Below, one piece after another: positions 1-9,504 of a stretch of DNA of 64,000 bases. The stretch is taken from NCBI RefSeq assembly GCF_000227135.1, contig NC_018240.1:485657-549656 (forward strand). Reading direction: 5' to 3'. Source of the stretch: Leishmania donovani (taxonomy: Eukaryota > Euglenozoa > Kinetoplastea > Trypanosomatida > Trypanosomatidae). The position numbers and the translations under genes are program-made. The notes beneath the pieces were generated by a model, which saw nothing but the letters and a program-made list of their open reading frames with translations, ran no database searches and had not been told where the DNA came from. Position 1 is the stretch's first letter. Each line of letters begins with the position of its first letter.

Positions 1-80
1 GCGCACGGCGCGGATGTGTGGGGCGGGGGTGCAGTGTGGCGTGTGGCCGGTGCTGTATGACCGAGAACGAATGCACGCGC
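1..80 (+). repeat. SIDER2 retroposon 3' fragment, cut by window edge
   Basis: The first 40 or so bases are nearly identical to 4342-4385, the 3' part of the SIDER2-like element at 3910-4440. The shared core is the run GCGCACGGCGCGGATGTGTG. After that the similarity weakens but keeps the same layout (GTATGACCGAGAACG here, GTATGGAAGAGAACG there). The rest of the element lies outside the window. The orientation is opposite to the minus-strand genes. Confidence 0.6.
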
Positions 81-482
81 GTTGGCGCTCCAACGCGTCC
101 GCTCCGCCCACGAACGTGCCAACCAATAGACGCATACACACAACCACAGCTCACCTGCCTCTGCTGCACTGCGGCTGAATCTCCTGGCCGCCCAGGACGA
201 GCCGTCTGCCGCCAAATCGAGGTCATGTGCCTCGCGGGCACGCCTCGATCCGAGTGGGCCGCCTTCAGGGCCCTGCTCCAGGGGGGAGGGGGCGGAAGCG
301 GTGGCGTCTGTCGCGCGGGCAATAGCGGGTGGTCCGGGCGCATGCCGGATGAGCTCAAGGGGGAAGCTGGCCAGGCGCCGGTAAGGGCCCTCTGAGCCCC
401 TGTGCCCTGCCTGCATGCCACGCCTCCGCCCTCAGTCGCCCCAAGCCGCGGCACCCCATAATATGGTGCGGCGGCTCGCCAC

Positions 483-814
483 ACGGGAATCTGGAGGACT
501 CGCTGGCGCCATTCGGCATGCTCTCGTCACGCTTCCGGCGCCTGTGCCTCATCAGCCCACCCGGTCGGACGTGGGAGATGCCGCGTATTTCGCGCGCATG
601 CACCTTTGGGCTGATTGGTGTGGATCTCTTCGCGTCTTTTCCGTCCATCATTCGTGCTCCTCTCACCTCTCGATGCCTTGTCTGGGCGTGAGGCACCATG
701 CAAGCTGTGCTTGGCAGCGCGCGCGCGGTGCTCGCATTTTGCGCCTCACGCGGCCAGCTTCAGGACGGCGCTGTTGTCTGGGGGTGCGGAGGACGCTGTC
801 TCCATCTTCCACGT
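483..814 (+). repeat. 332-bp direct repeat, copy 1 (left of gap)
   Basis: By eye this segment is base-for-base identical to 914-1245, starting at ACGGGAATCTGGAGG and ending at CCATCTTCCACGT. It runs directly into a 99-base N gap. It contains a 9-bp inverted repeat, GCGTGAGGC at 686-694 against GCCTCACGC at 743-751. It is either a real tandem array or the two unmerged ends of overlapping contigs. Confidence 0.9.
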
Positions 815-913
815 NNNNNNNNNNNNNNNNNNNNNNNNNNNNNNNNNNNNNNNNNNNNNNNNNNNNNNNNNNNNNNNNNNNNNNNNNNNNNNNNNNNNNN
901 NNNNNNNNNNNNN
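815..913. other. Assembly gap of 99 N
   Basis: An unbroken run of 99 N. The second gap in the window has the same length, so the size is probably a placeholder and not a measured distance. Both sides carry the same 332-bp sequence. Confidence 0.99.
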
Positions 914-1245
914 ACGGGAATCTGGAGGACTCGCTGGCGCCATTCGGCATGCTCTCGTCACGCTTCCGGCGCCTGTGCCTCATCAGCCCACCCGGTCGGA
1001 CGTGGGAGATGCCGCGTATTTCGCGCGCATGCACCTTTGGGCTGATTGGTGTGGATCTCTTCGCGTCTTTTCCGTCCATCATTCGTGCTCCTCTCACCTC
1101 TCGATGCCTTGTCTGGGCGTGAGGCACCATGCAAGCTGTGCTTGGCAGCGCGCGCGCGGTGCTCGCATTTTGCGCCTCACGCGGCCAGCTTCAGGACGGC
1201 GCTGTTGTCTGGGGGTGCGGAGGACGCTGTCTCCATCTTCCACGT
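914..1245 (+). repeat. 332-bp direct repeat, copy 2 (right of gap)
   Basis: This is the second copy of 483-814. It begins immediately after the N run and continues into unique sequence (CCGTCGAGGTCATGAGG) after 1245. The period between copies is 431 bases if the gap length is taken literally. Confidence 0.9.
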
Positions 1246-1979
1246 CCGTCGAGGTCATGAGGGGCGTGCGCCTGGATGGCTTCCCCGCATGTGCCTCGGC
1301 AGGTTGGACGCTGCCATGAGTCTGTGGCGGCGTGGGGTAATCCACCTCTTGAGCCCACACACCCTTGGCAGGAATGGGTGTTTCAAGTGGAAAGGGCCCG
1401 TGCAAAAACATGTGCCGGCGCACAAAGAGACCATAGCTTGCACATGTGCATACACCCAAGAACATCAAGCATGCAGAGTTCAGCATAGTACAGCGCCCTG
1501 CTTATAGCGACACCTCCTCCTCGTCTTCACTAGTAATGTTGGTGGCCGCTTTCTGCCGTACGTGGCAAGCTCCGCTGCTCACGCAAGGCAACCACAAGAG
1601 AGAAGAGACGGGCTCTGGCCAGCAGTGAAGAGGCAGAACGAGGTGTGGGTATCGAGAGACAGAGGAGAAGAGAGCCCTGCGGGGGCACACAAAGCAACAA
1701 CAAGAAAAAAAAAGAAAAGACACACAGCACATCGACGGGAGAGAATTCGGCCCACGCATCCTCCTCTTGCGCATATTTTCATGGAAAACATAAGCGAGGG
1801 GAGGAGAGAAGCGCTATGTCAGACTGGGGAGAAGCCCAAGCCACCGCGATGACACGGCATGTGGCAGACAAACTGTAAATACAGAGATACATGCACACAA
1901 GCACACGCGCACACACACACACAAACACACTGAAGAAAAACAAAGAACAGATGAACACGAAGGGGGGAAAGCGTCGGTG

Positions 1980-2040
1980 TATATATATATATATATGCGG
2001 GTGAGTGGGCGGGTGTATATATATGTGCATATACATATAG
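1980..2040. repeat. TA/TG microsatellite
   Basis: A TA run at 1980-1996 is followed by a TG/TA mixed stretch at 2012-2040. It lies in the gene-free region left of the UEV gene. Confidence 0.9.
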
Positions 2041-2781
2041 ATGTGGGTGTGGGTGTTGGGCGCACAAGCAAAAGACACAGAACGGCACAGAGCTGGACAC
2101 ATCGGCACCCCCCACGCCCTAACGTCGATGCCCTTCATTTTGTTAGCGGTCGTTGCAGAGCGATTGGGCCCGAGAGTGCAGGCACGTGGTGCCACTGGTC
2201 ATCATGCGGGGAGGGGGAGGAGGGAGGAGTGCGCCCGTCTCTGTCTTCATATCTCTGCTGATTGTCTTTCCCTCTCCACACACCACCGCGTCTGCGCGCT
2301 GTCGTTCGTTCTCACCGCATTTTTCTTCTTGTTCATCCACTATTTCCTTACTCCGCTCCCGCTCAGTCGATGCTCCCCACCTTCTCCCATCAACGCCGCA
2401 AAGGACTGGCATCGAAGGCAAGAGAACAGCGCCACAGTGGTGCCCACCTCCTGCGATGGTGCCGACTTTCTTGCAAGTAGAGAACTCAAAGAATCACGGA
2501 GGCGGAGAAGACCCCAGAGGCACACACGACCATCACGGGATGATGTAAAGAGGGGGAAGGTTTCGGACGAGCGGGAAGCGGCCCGCGGCGCTCCGCCGAC
2601 GCTGCTGAGCGAGCGCTAGCTATTTTTCTGCTGTGCATTCGCTGAAGAGTGCTTGCGAATGAGCGTGTGTGTCTGCGGAGGTGGTGAGAGCGCAGCTCAC
2701 GGTTTCGCAGATACGGAAAAGCACAGAGTCAATGAACAGTGGCGCCGCCTCGCACTATTACACCCGCCGGCAGGCACACTC

Positions 2782-3198
2782 TTAGTACATAGACCCTTCC
2801 GGTGGCTGCACCAGCTTGCGGTTCTGTGGCTGCGCCATCTCCTTCCGAAGCTCCGACAGGCACATTTCCATCGTTGTTCGGCGGTCCCAGCTCTTGAAGA
2901 CGTGAAACTTCTCGCGATTCACCGTACCATCGGGGTCGACGCAGGGCAGGTTCACCTTGCTGAGGAAGCGGATGTGCGGCGGCACTTTCGGGTAGTTCTC
3001 ATCGCAGTAAATCTCAAGCGACAGAATGCGGTACTCGAAGGCGGTGCTAGGGGGGCCTACAATGGTGCCGTTCCAGTAGTGGAAGAAGATGTCAGCCGTG
3101 TCACGCAGACCCACAGAGACGTTTTGGTTGCTTCCTGTGCCCTTCTCGCCGGTCTCTAGCTCCTCCAGCAGGCGAAAGTTACGCGGCACCTCGACCAT
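2782..3198 (-). CDS. Ubiquitin-conjugating enzyme E2 variant (UEV/Mms2-like)
   Basis: A 138-residue protein, the usual UEV length. It starts at the first ATG of the frame (MVEVPRNFRLLEELETGEKG), which matches the family's N-terminal helix. The E2 fold follows, with FHYWNGTIVGPPSTAFE (beta-sheet/Gly-Pro-Pro region), the YPKVPPHIRF turn (about residue 75) and a C-terminal KLVQPPEGSMY, the typical UEV ending. The His-Pro-Asn motif and active-site cysteine of true E2 enzymes are absent, so it should not form a ubiquitin thioester itself. Known family members pair with Ubc13 to build Lys63-linked ubiquitin chains used in DNA damage tolerance and signalling; that role is inferred here. A likely spliced-leader acceptor AG lies at 3220-3221. 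It is the leftmost gene of the minus-strand unit in this window. Confidence 0.93.
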   Translation of the reverse strand: MVEVPRNFRLLEELETGEKGTGSNQNVSVGLRDTADIFFHYWNGTIVGPPSTAFEYRILSLEIYCDENYPKVPPHIRFLSKVNLPCVDPDGTVNREKFHVFKSWDRRTTMEMCLSELRKEMAQPQNRKLVQPPEGSMY

Positions 3199-5803
3199 CG
3201 TCGTAGGCTTGCGGGTCAACTGCAAGTGAATACCTTGTCTGAGGAAAAGGCCACCGAGGGAGAAGAGCTCGCACCAGTGCAGCAACAAGAGCGCACGGCA
3301 GCCAAAATGACCGAAGCCGCAGAGGAGGGAGGCAGTGGAGGGGTGTCGTAACACGCACACGAGAGGAACCTGCAAGAAAGCCACGTTACTCCGAGAGAGA
3401 ACTCTGAGAACGAAGGATCAAGTCGGGTAAGGGATGGAATCGGGCGTAAGGTCTAAGTGGCGGAAAGAAAAGAGATATGGCAAAGCCGAGCTGCTGCGGA
3501 ACAACAGCATACGCATGCGGGGCGCGTCCACCGCAGCGCGCACGCAGAGAGGGAGAGGAAGAGACGGGTAACGGCGAGGGTGGAAGTGCGAGCATGGCCA
3601 GCACAACGGCTACGCCTTTCCTAGATCGGATGCAACGGCGAGCGCGCGGTTTGCCTTCACAAGACGCAGCAATGCAGCTCTTTCCGCAGGGCTGAGTGGT
3701 TGCTGCGGATGCGACGCAACGCTAGAGCGAAGGCATCTCATTCGCTCCAAAAAAGCGGCGCAAACATCCAAACGGACTGTCCGCTGAGGCCACCGCCGTG
3801 TGCGAAGACCCGCGCCGCCGCTCATACGCCGCGACTGCGAAACTGGAAACCTTTATAACCGCTTCTAATTGTTTTGACTGTCTCTGATACTTTGTTTGTC
3901 CTCATGACAAGGGACACCTCACCGTGGTATCACAGGGTCCGGAGACCCTACTCTGCGTGTGTGTGGGCGTGGGTGGGAAGCCAAAGCAGCCGTCTCTCTC
4001 CCCCCCCCTCTATCCCCCTGCCCCTGCCGAACCACTTCGGGTGGTGACGGGGGTTCCCGTGCCCACGACGCAGAGAGGCCAGAGCGACCTGCGACAGCGC
4101 ACACGCTTGTGTCATCCATGTGATGGGCGAAGCCTCCGCGTGACTCGAACGCATCCCGCCCGACGCTCACTGCCTACTGGTGTGTGTGCGCGGGGTGGGT
4201 GGGTGGGGGCCCTGGGACACCCCCGAGGGGCGCAGCAGGTGGCGACCGGCAGAGAGGGTCTGCGTAGAGTGTGAGGCGGCGGCCGTGCTCAGCTGACTGA
4301 GTCGGCGCACTGCTGTGCCGGCGTGTGTCTGCTGCTGCCTCTGCGCACGGCGCGGATGTGTGGGGCGGGGGTGCAGTGTGGCGTCGGACTCATTTTGTAT
4401 GGAAGAGAACGTACACACCTTAAAAGCGAAGAAAAAAGATATTTTGCTCGGTGGTATCTCCAATGCTTACATCGTGGCCCTGCCGCCACGCTCTTCCATG
4501 ACGCGAGTGGCAGTGACAACAGCCTCTTGTCCCTCCCCCTCCCTCTCTCTCCCTGCCTCGTCTCAACCCTGTCGTCGACCAGGGGTCCATGTACACACAC
4601 ACACGGAAAAAAGGAGAGTAGCGAAGGCGGCCTCGCGCCATGTCTTCTCTTCGCGTGTCTTTCTTTTCTTCTTTCGCAGTTTTCGCATGTGTTTGTGTGT
4701 GCCGTCTGGAAAACAGCAGTGGCCGAGACGAGAGAGCGAGAGCACGGCGGGAGAGAAAGCGGGGAAAGAAAAGGTGGAAAAAGCGCCAAGAGGGGAGCAC
4801 GGAGTCGAATGACCGTCTTGGTAAGAGGCACCACAATAACAACAGCAAGACAACGTGACATCCCCGGGCCTGCCCCGCCCACCTCACACTCTGAGTTCCC
4901 TTAGCCCGCCAACTACCACTCGCGCACTCGGCTGCACGGCACACCCAAGTGCGCGCTATCGCTGCCAGCAGCCAGCCGCCGCAACCGTGCCGGCCAGGGA
5001 GCGAAGTACACGGAGACGTACAAACAAGACGACGGGAAAGTAACAACAACAACAGCAACAGAAAACACGTTTATAAAAACAAAGAAGCACCGAGCCAAAT
5101 GATCAAAGGTAGCAAGATAGCCGAGGGCAGTACAAGGACGCAGCGCACACACTCACGGAAGCGACCTCAAACAGAGCGGGGGGGGGGGATGCCAGCAAAG
5201 ATGCGCAGCACAGCACCAACAAAAATGCAGAGGAGGAGGAGAAGGGAGGGGAGGGGAGGGGAGGGGGGGGGGCAACTCTAAAGAGAGAGGGACAGATGAT
5301 CAGATGCAGCGCATACAACTGCACAGGACAACGGACACGGATAAAGAAAAGGAAGGCAGCGCGGAAAGAAAGCAGCGATAGCGGAAGCAAGGTGATATGC
5401 AAGCACGGCAGCGGCAGCACACACTTACTCGCGGGAGAACACCGAAAGCCGACGCCAACGCCCTCTCTGCTCCTCTGAATTCTGCGCCCTCTCACTTGCG
5501 CATCTTCTCACACAAGGCACAAAGCAACGAACAAGAAAAGCGTCTACGACAAGAGAGAATACAGGTACATGTCACCATCGCTTATCTGCCTGGCCAGCCC
5601 CCGTATTGTTCCCTACTCCCTGCGCCGCATCTCGGCACCGCCTCGCCGTACACCTCCGTCTTGGCACCTTTGAGAGCAGTGGAAAAAAGGAGCAACAGCG
5701 CATACAGTCAGAGAACGGGCAAGGCGAGAGCAGAGATGCCGACGCGAAAAGGTAATAAAGACAACAAAGACGTTGTCTCATGATGCAGCGCACCGCTACG
5801 TGG
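3199..5803. other. Intergenic region between UEV and the TCP10-domain gene
   Basis: About 2.6 kb without a supported gene. It should hold the 5'UTR of the UEV gene and the 3'UTR of the TCP10-domain gene. It carries a SIDER2-like element (3910-4440), pyrimidine/purine-rich stretches (for example 4520-4560 and 5226-5272, the latter with G runs), and CAA-rich sequence near 5040-5060. The six-frame open frames here are low-complexity. Confidence 0.6.
3910..4440 (+). mobile_element. SIDER2-like degenerate retroposon
   Basis: About 530 bp, near the usual SIDER2 length. It shares ordered blocks with the reverse complement of 32837-33330: GTGGTATCA near the start, CTGCGACAGCGCACACGCTTG in the middle, GTGACTCGAACGCATC, GACTGAGTCGGCGCACTGC and GTACACACCTT at the end. 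An A-rich tail at 4422-4440 marks the 3' end, so the element points right, antisense to the minus-strand transcripts. It lies in the probable 3'UTR of the TCP10-domain gene. SIDER2 elements are known in Leishmania as extinct ingi/L1Tc-related retroposons, many of which destabilise mRNAs. The exact boundaries are estimates. Confidence 0.75.
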
Positions 5804-8056
5804 CTACTCCTCCATTGGCTCCCCATCGGGGTAGAAGGTTTCGTCGCTGCCATCTGGCCGAACAATCTTGTAGATGCCGTCTGGGTACAGAATCTCCTTG
5901 CTGCCGTCTGGCAAGTGCTTCTCTGTCTGCCCAGTGGAACGGAACTCGAAGGCCTGCACACCGTCCGGCATCTGCGTGTGCATTGTCTGCGCCGCGTCGT
6001 ACCAGTAAGTGCTCTTTCCGGAGGGAAAAGTGCACTTGACATCGCCATTCGTGAAGTGCAGCGTCGTGTGTCCAGATGGCAGCACGACCTTCACCGTGCC
6101 GTTCGCGTAGTGGATTTCCCGCTTGCCACTGCGGTATAGTACCTCCTTTTTGTTCGAGTTGTCGCCCAGAGCCGTCTGCGACACGACGTCGTCTTCACAG
6201 AGCTTCTCCGTCGGGAACTCCTCCATGTCACCAATCAGCTCCTCCCGAGTGGGGACGTGGTGGCGCTTCAGCGGCACCCGCGGGTGCACCGCGCTGGCGG
6301 AGGGGCGTCGTTTGACGGATGACGCGCCGGACTGCATGCGGGGCGTGCGAACCGGATGCCCCGACATCTTCCGTTCATCCACTGGCTTCTCTGCAGCTGC
6401 CGCAGCCTTTCGCAGATCCTCCTCCTCACGTCGGCGGCGCGCCGTCGCGGCAGCGGCGGCGGCCACAGCAACCTGGTGCCGCGCCTTTTTCTCCTGCTCT
6501 TCCCTCTTGCGGTCTGCGATATACCTCTCACGGTGCCGCCTCCGCTCCTCCATCGCCTGCTCCTCAGCCTGCATGCGGTTCTGCATCTGCCGATTGCGCT
6601 TCTCGCGCGCCGCCGCCTCGCTGGGCGCTGCACGGGGGGTGAAGTCCATGACGGCAAGAGGGGCCGCTCGTGAAGCCCGCCGCTCCCTCACCGCGGCTGC
6701 ATCGTTGTCTTCATCATCGCCGTCCTCATACGAGGCCGAGGAGGCGCGCTGAGCGGAGGGATCCAGAGAGACGGACAAGGGAGAGCTGCTGCTCTGTCGC
6801 GTCGCCGGTGAGGCGGACGCGCCTTCGAGGCACTGCAGCTGCTGCTCCTTCGCCATTGCGAGTAGTTCGGCGTTGCGGCGCGTCAGGGAGTCGATGTCGC
6901 GGCGCATGCGGGCCACCTCCGCCTTGTGTATGCTGTGCGCCTCGCGCATCGTGGATGTGAGGTCCTCGAGCTGAGTGCGCAGCGAGTCGTTCTCCTGCGA
7001 CAAGCGCCGGTTTGTCTCACGCTCCGCTACAAGCAGCGCCGACACGTTCTTGAAGCGCTCCTCTGTGGCGCGCAGATCCTTCTGAGCATCGCGCTGCTCG
7101 CGTGAGCGGCGGTCACCAGCGTCAGCGCGCTCATCCTCCATCTGCTGCCGCGCACCATATCGGTACGACTCAAAGCGCTGCTTTTCACGATCGAGCTGCT
7201 GTCGTGCGTCCGCGTAGTGACTGCGCTCCTTCTGCGCAGCCTTGATTTCCTGCTCCAAGCTCGCGATGAGCTCGTCCTCCTCGCGGCTGCGACTGCCCGC
7301 TGGTGAGTGAACGTCAGAACCTAGGGCGGGGTCGCGGGTGTAGGGCGGTCGACGGAAGTAGTTGCGATCCTGCCCAGACGATGGCGCGGCGCTCGACTCC
7401 TCGTACTTGAGAGAAGCGTAACGCGGCGCCCCCATGGCGGCGCTCCGCGGGGTGAGTCCACCATACCGTCCCAAGTCGGCCCCATTGGTGTCCGAGCCAC
7501 GGCTGACGGACCGGCCGATGCCACTCGACGGTGCCGCAGCACCGCCGCTGTAGGAATCGCTATAAGATGTCTCGAAGTAGTTGTCCGCCGGATGCTCCAC
7601 CTCCGAGCGTGTCGGAGCCTGCAGCAGTGGCGATGGTGGGATGTCAGGGTTGACCCACTCCGGCTTCTTGGGGTTCGCTGCACGAGCAGGTTGGCGTCGC
7701 TGCGGCGTCGCCCCGGCTGCCGGCTTCTCTGTCCCACTAGATGCGTTGGTGTTGGGTGGAGGTGCACTCACCGCACGCGTGGGCGGAGGTGCCTTGCGGG
7801 GAACAGCCACTACCACCTCCCCGAGCGGGTCGTGGCTCTTGGCATTGCGCATGTCGTAGGCGATAGCCTCGCGCAGCGCCTTGGAGTCACGGCGCTCACG
7901 ATTAATGTTGGCGCCGTCGGCGCCATTAGCGGCGTTCTTTGACGGCGATTCTGCCGTGGCGGCCGAGTACGACAGACGCCCCTCATCGCGCCGCAGGAAC
8001 TTGAACGACTCCTTTGGCTTGGGCTTCTGCCCTGCAAGCACGGAGACGCGCGACAT
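5804..8056 (-). CDS. CPAP/SAS-4-like protein with TCP10 C-terminal domain
   Basis: A 750-residue protein from the first ATG (MSRVSVLAGQKPKPKESFKF). Residues 1-250 are low-complexity, rich in Pro, Ser and Ala. Coiled coil follows at roughly 260-410 and again as a basic, Arg/Glu-rich helix at about 500-570. The last 110 residues are a beta-strand repeat of the TCP10/CPAP type, with recurring units such as IHYANGTVKVVLPSG, LHFTNGDVKCTFPSG and EILYPDGIYKIVRPDG. In other eukaryotes this domain occurs in CPAP/SAS-4, which links cartwheel and microtubules in centriole or basal-body assembly. A basal-body role here is therefore likely, but inferred. A strong pyrimidine tract ending in an AG at 8102-8103 gives a 5'UTR of about 45 nt. 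The next gene upstream encodes the probable kinetoplast-linker p166. Confidence 0.8.
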   Translation of the reverse strand: MSRVSVLAGQKPKPKESFKFLRRDEGRLSYSAATAESPSKNAANGADGANINRERRDSKALREAIAYDMRNAKSHDPLGEVVVAVPRKAPPPTRAVSAPPPNTNASSGTEKPAAGATPQRRQPARAANPKKPEWVNPDIPPSPLLQAPTRSEVEHPADNYFETSYSDSYSGGAAAPSSGIGRSVSRGSDTNGADLGRYGGLTPRSAAMGAPRYASLKYEESSAAPSSGQDRNYFRRPPYTRDPALGSDVHSPAGSRSREEDELIASLEQEIKAAQKERSHYADARQQLDREKQRFESYRYGARQQMEDERADAGDRRSREQRDAQKDLRATEERFKNVSALLVAERETNRRLSQENDSLRTQLEDLTSTMREAHSIHKAEVARMRRDIDSLTRRNAELLAMAKEQQLQCLEGASASPATRQSSSSPLSVSLDPSAQRASSASYEDGDDEDNDAAAVRERRASRAAPLAVMDFTPRAAPSEAAAREKRNRQMQNRMQAEEQAMEERRRHRERYIADRKREEQEKKARHQVAVAAAAAATARRRREEEDLRKAAAAAEKPVDERKMSGHPVRTPRMQSGASSVKRRPSASAVHPRVPLKRHHVPTREELIGDMEEFPTEKLCEDDVVSQTALGDNSNKKEVLYRSGKREIHYANGTVKVVLPSGHTTLHFTNGDVKCTFPSGKSTYWYDAAQTMHTQMPDGVQAFEFRSTGQTEKHLPDGSKEILYPDGIYKIVRPDGSDETFYPDGEPMEE

Positions 8057-9504
8057 GGGCGCGAAAGAACGACGCGACACAAAAACAATTAGCAAGGAAA
8101 GCTACAAACAAGCAACAAAGAAAAAAGGGCAGCACACGCTGCAAGGCTCAACGAGGGCAGCCAAGGGGTGGAACAGCGAGAGCGATGGGGAAGAGGGACA
8201 GATTATGAGAGAAGCACAAGACTTTGTCGCCCTCCTCTTGAACGTCCTCAGTCACCACTCCCGCTGTGGCAGCCTCTGCACCTGCGTGGGCGTGTGCGTG
8301 CGCACGTGTGTTTTTGAGTGGTGTGCGCTGGGGGGGCCGCTCTCCTTCCTCTACAGCGCAGGAAAAGGACACAGACCTGTTTCTTTACTGTATTTTCCCT
8401 TTTTTGGTGTTTTGCTCTGCCGACCCCTCCGTTGATCTACGGTGGTCGGATGGATGAATGCACTTGGCCACCGCCACCGCCGGTGCGAGGGTGGAGGGGA
8501 GAGGGGGTCGGTGAGGCCGGAGAGGGGGGGGGGTGAAGAGGGGTGAAAGCAGAGTGAGAGGGGTGGTTTCGATGCACCGCTCCACTGTTCTTTTGAGAAC
8601 TACACTGTCCGCATCTGTCCTTCATAGTTCAGATGCACAGCGCAGCAACACGAGGGCTACCGTACACTCGTGCGGCAAACAAGGGGTAGGACTGCAGGCC
8701 CATGACTCATCACGGGCCGAAGGCACTAAAGGTGGCTGATGAGACGCCGGCATCTACCGCTGCTAAGGATGAGCCAAAGATCGCACCTCCGAAAAGGGAT
8801 ATTGCCCCACCTGCAACACACACAAAAGCCACCGCCGCTCGATCGTGGAACTGGAGCGAAATACCCTCAGCCAGGCAACACGAGGGAGGAGGGGCCAAGA
8901 CGACGAGAGACTCATGCGCATCCCTACCTAGTCTGCTGCGCGGAGGGCCCCAAACACGAAAACGAAAAACACCAACGCAAACTTAGACACGCAGAGCCCT
9001 GATAGACTCAATGAGGCTGTCGTGCGTACTCTGCCGGTCCACGGCCCCTTTCGAGAGGGTGAAGGTTGAATGGACGAAGGCGCAGTAGTCGTAGTCTATG
9101 CAAAATAAAGGAACACCAAAGCGAGGAGGGGCGAGCAAGGAATACCGCACGGCGTTCATCCACCGCAGAGACGCGGGAACACGCACAAACCGTTACGCGC
9201 GCCTCTCCACACAGAAGCGCATCTCAGCCACGATGTACGCGGAACACTCCTCCTCACAGGCACATACCCACTCACCACGATAAGGCAGTTGATGATACAC
9301 TCTATGCGACCACACACACACAAGAAGGCCAATGGTAACCCTCATGTTCGCAACAACACCGCGGCCTTTTCTGCACATGGTTCCCCCGATCAGTACGTGA
9401 GCACGTTCGCAGAAGAGCAGCATGCCGGCTGGCACCTCAAATCTCGGGCACCGCCCTGTTTTACCTACGCACTGATATCCGAGCAACCGCCTCTCATGCC
9501 AGCA
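8057..9504. other. Intergenic region between TCP10-domain gene and p166-like gene
   Basis: About 1.4 kb with no supported gene. It contains the 5'UTR of the TCP10-domain gene, a T/C-rich stretch near 8390-8420, a G-rich purine run near 8490-8535, and presumably the 3'UTR of the p166-like gene. No tRNA or other structural RNA was recognised. Confidence 0.6.
8102..8103 (-). promoter_or_regulatory. Predicted trans-splice acceptor for the TCP10-domain gene
   Basis: On the minus strand a T-rich pyrimidine tract (GCCCTTTTTTCTTTGTTGC) is followed by the first AG, in TTTGTAG. The resulting 5'UTR is about 45 nt before the ATG at 8056. Pyrimidine tract plus first AG is the usual spliced-leader acceptor rule in Leishmania. 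Confidence 0.55.

Larger units (their letters stand above)
81..2781. other. Gene-free region downstream of the UEV gene
   Basis: I see no convincing gene here. The region holds a 332-bp direct duplication around an N gap, an A-rich stretch near 1690-1715, a CA-rich run near 1898-1930, and TA/TG microsatellites at 1980-2040. It should contain the 3'UTR and polyadenylation region of the minus-strand UEV gene, plus intergenic DNA reaching towards the next gene beyond the left edge. Open frames in it are low-complexity and show no recognisable domain. Confidence 0.6.

Noticed and set aside
2041..2619. A 192-codon plus-strand open frame near the left edge
   Set aside because: It is low-complexity, starts in a TG/TA microsatellite, and is on the strand opposite to the polycistronic unit.
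4289..4882. A 197-codon minus-strand open frame between the UEV and CPAP-like genes
   Set aside because: It runs through the SIDER2 element and pyrimidine tracts, with Arg/Ser/Leu-rich composition typical of translated tracts.
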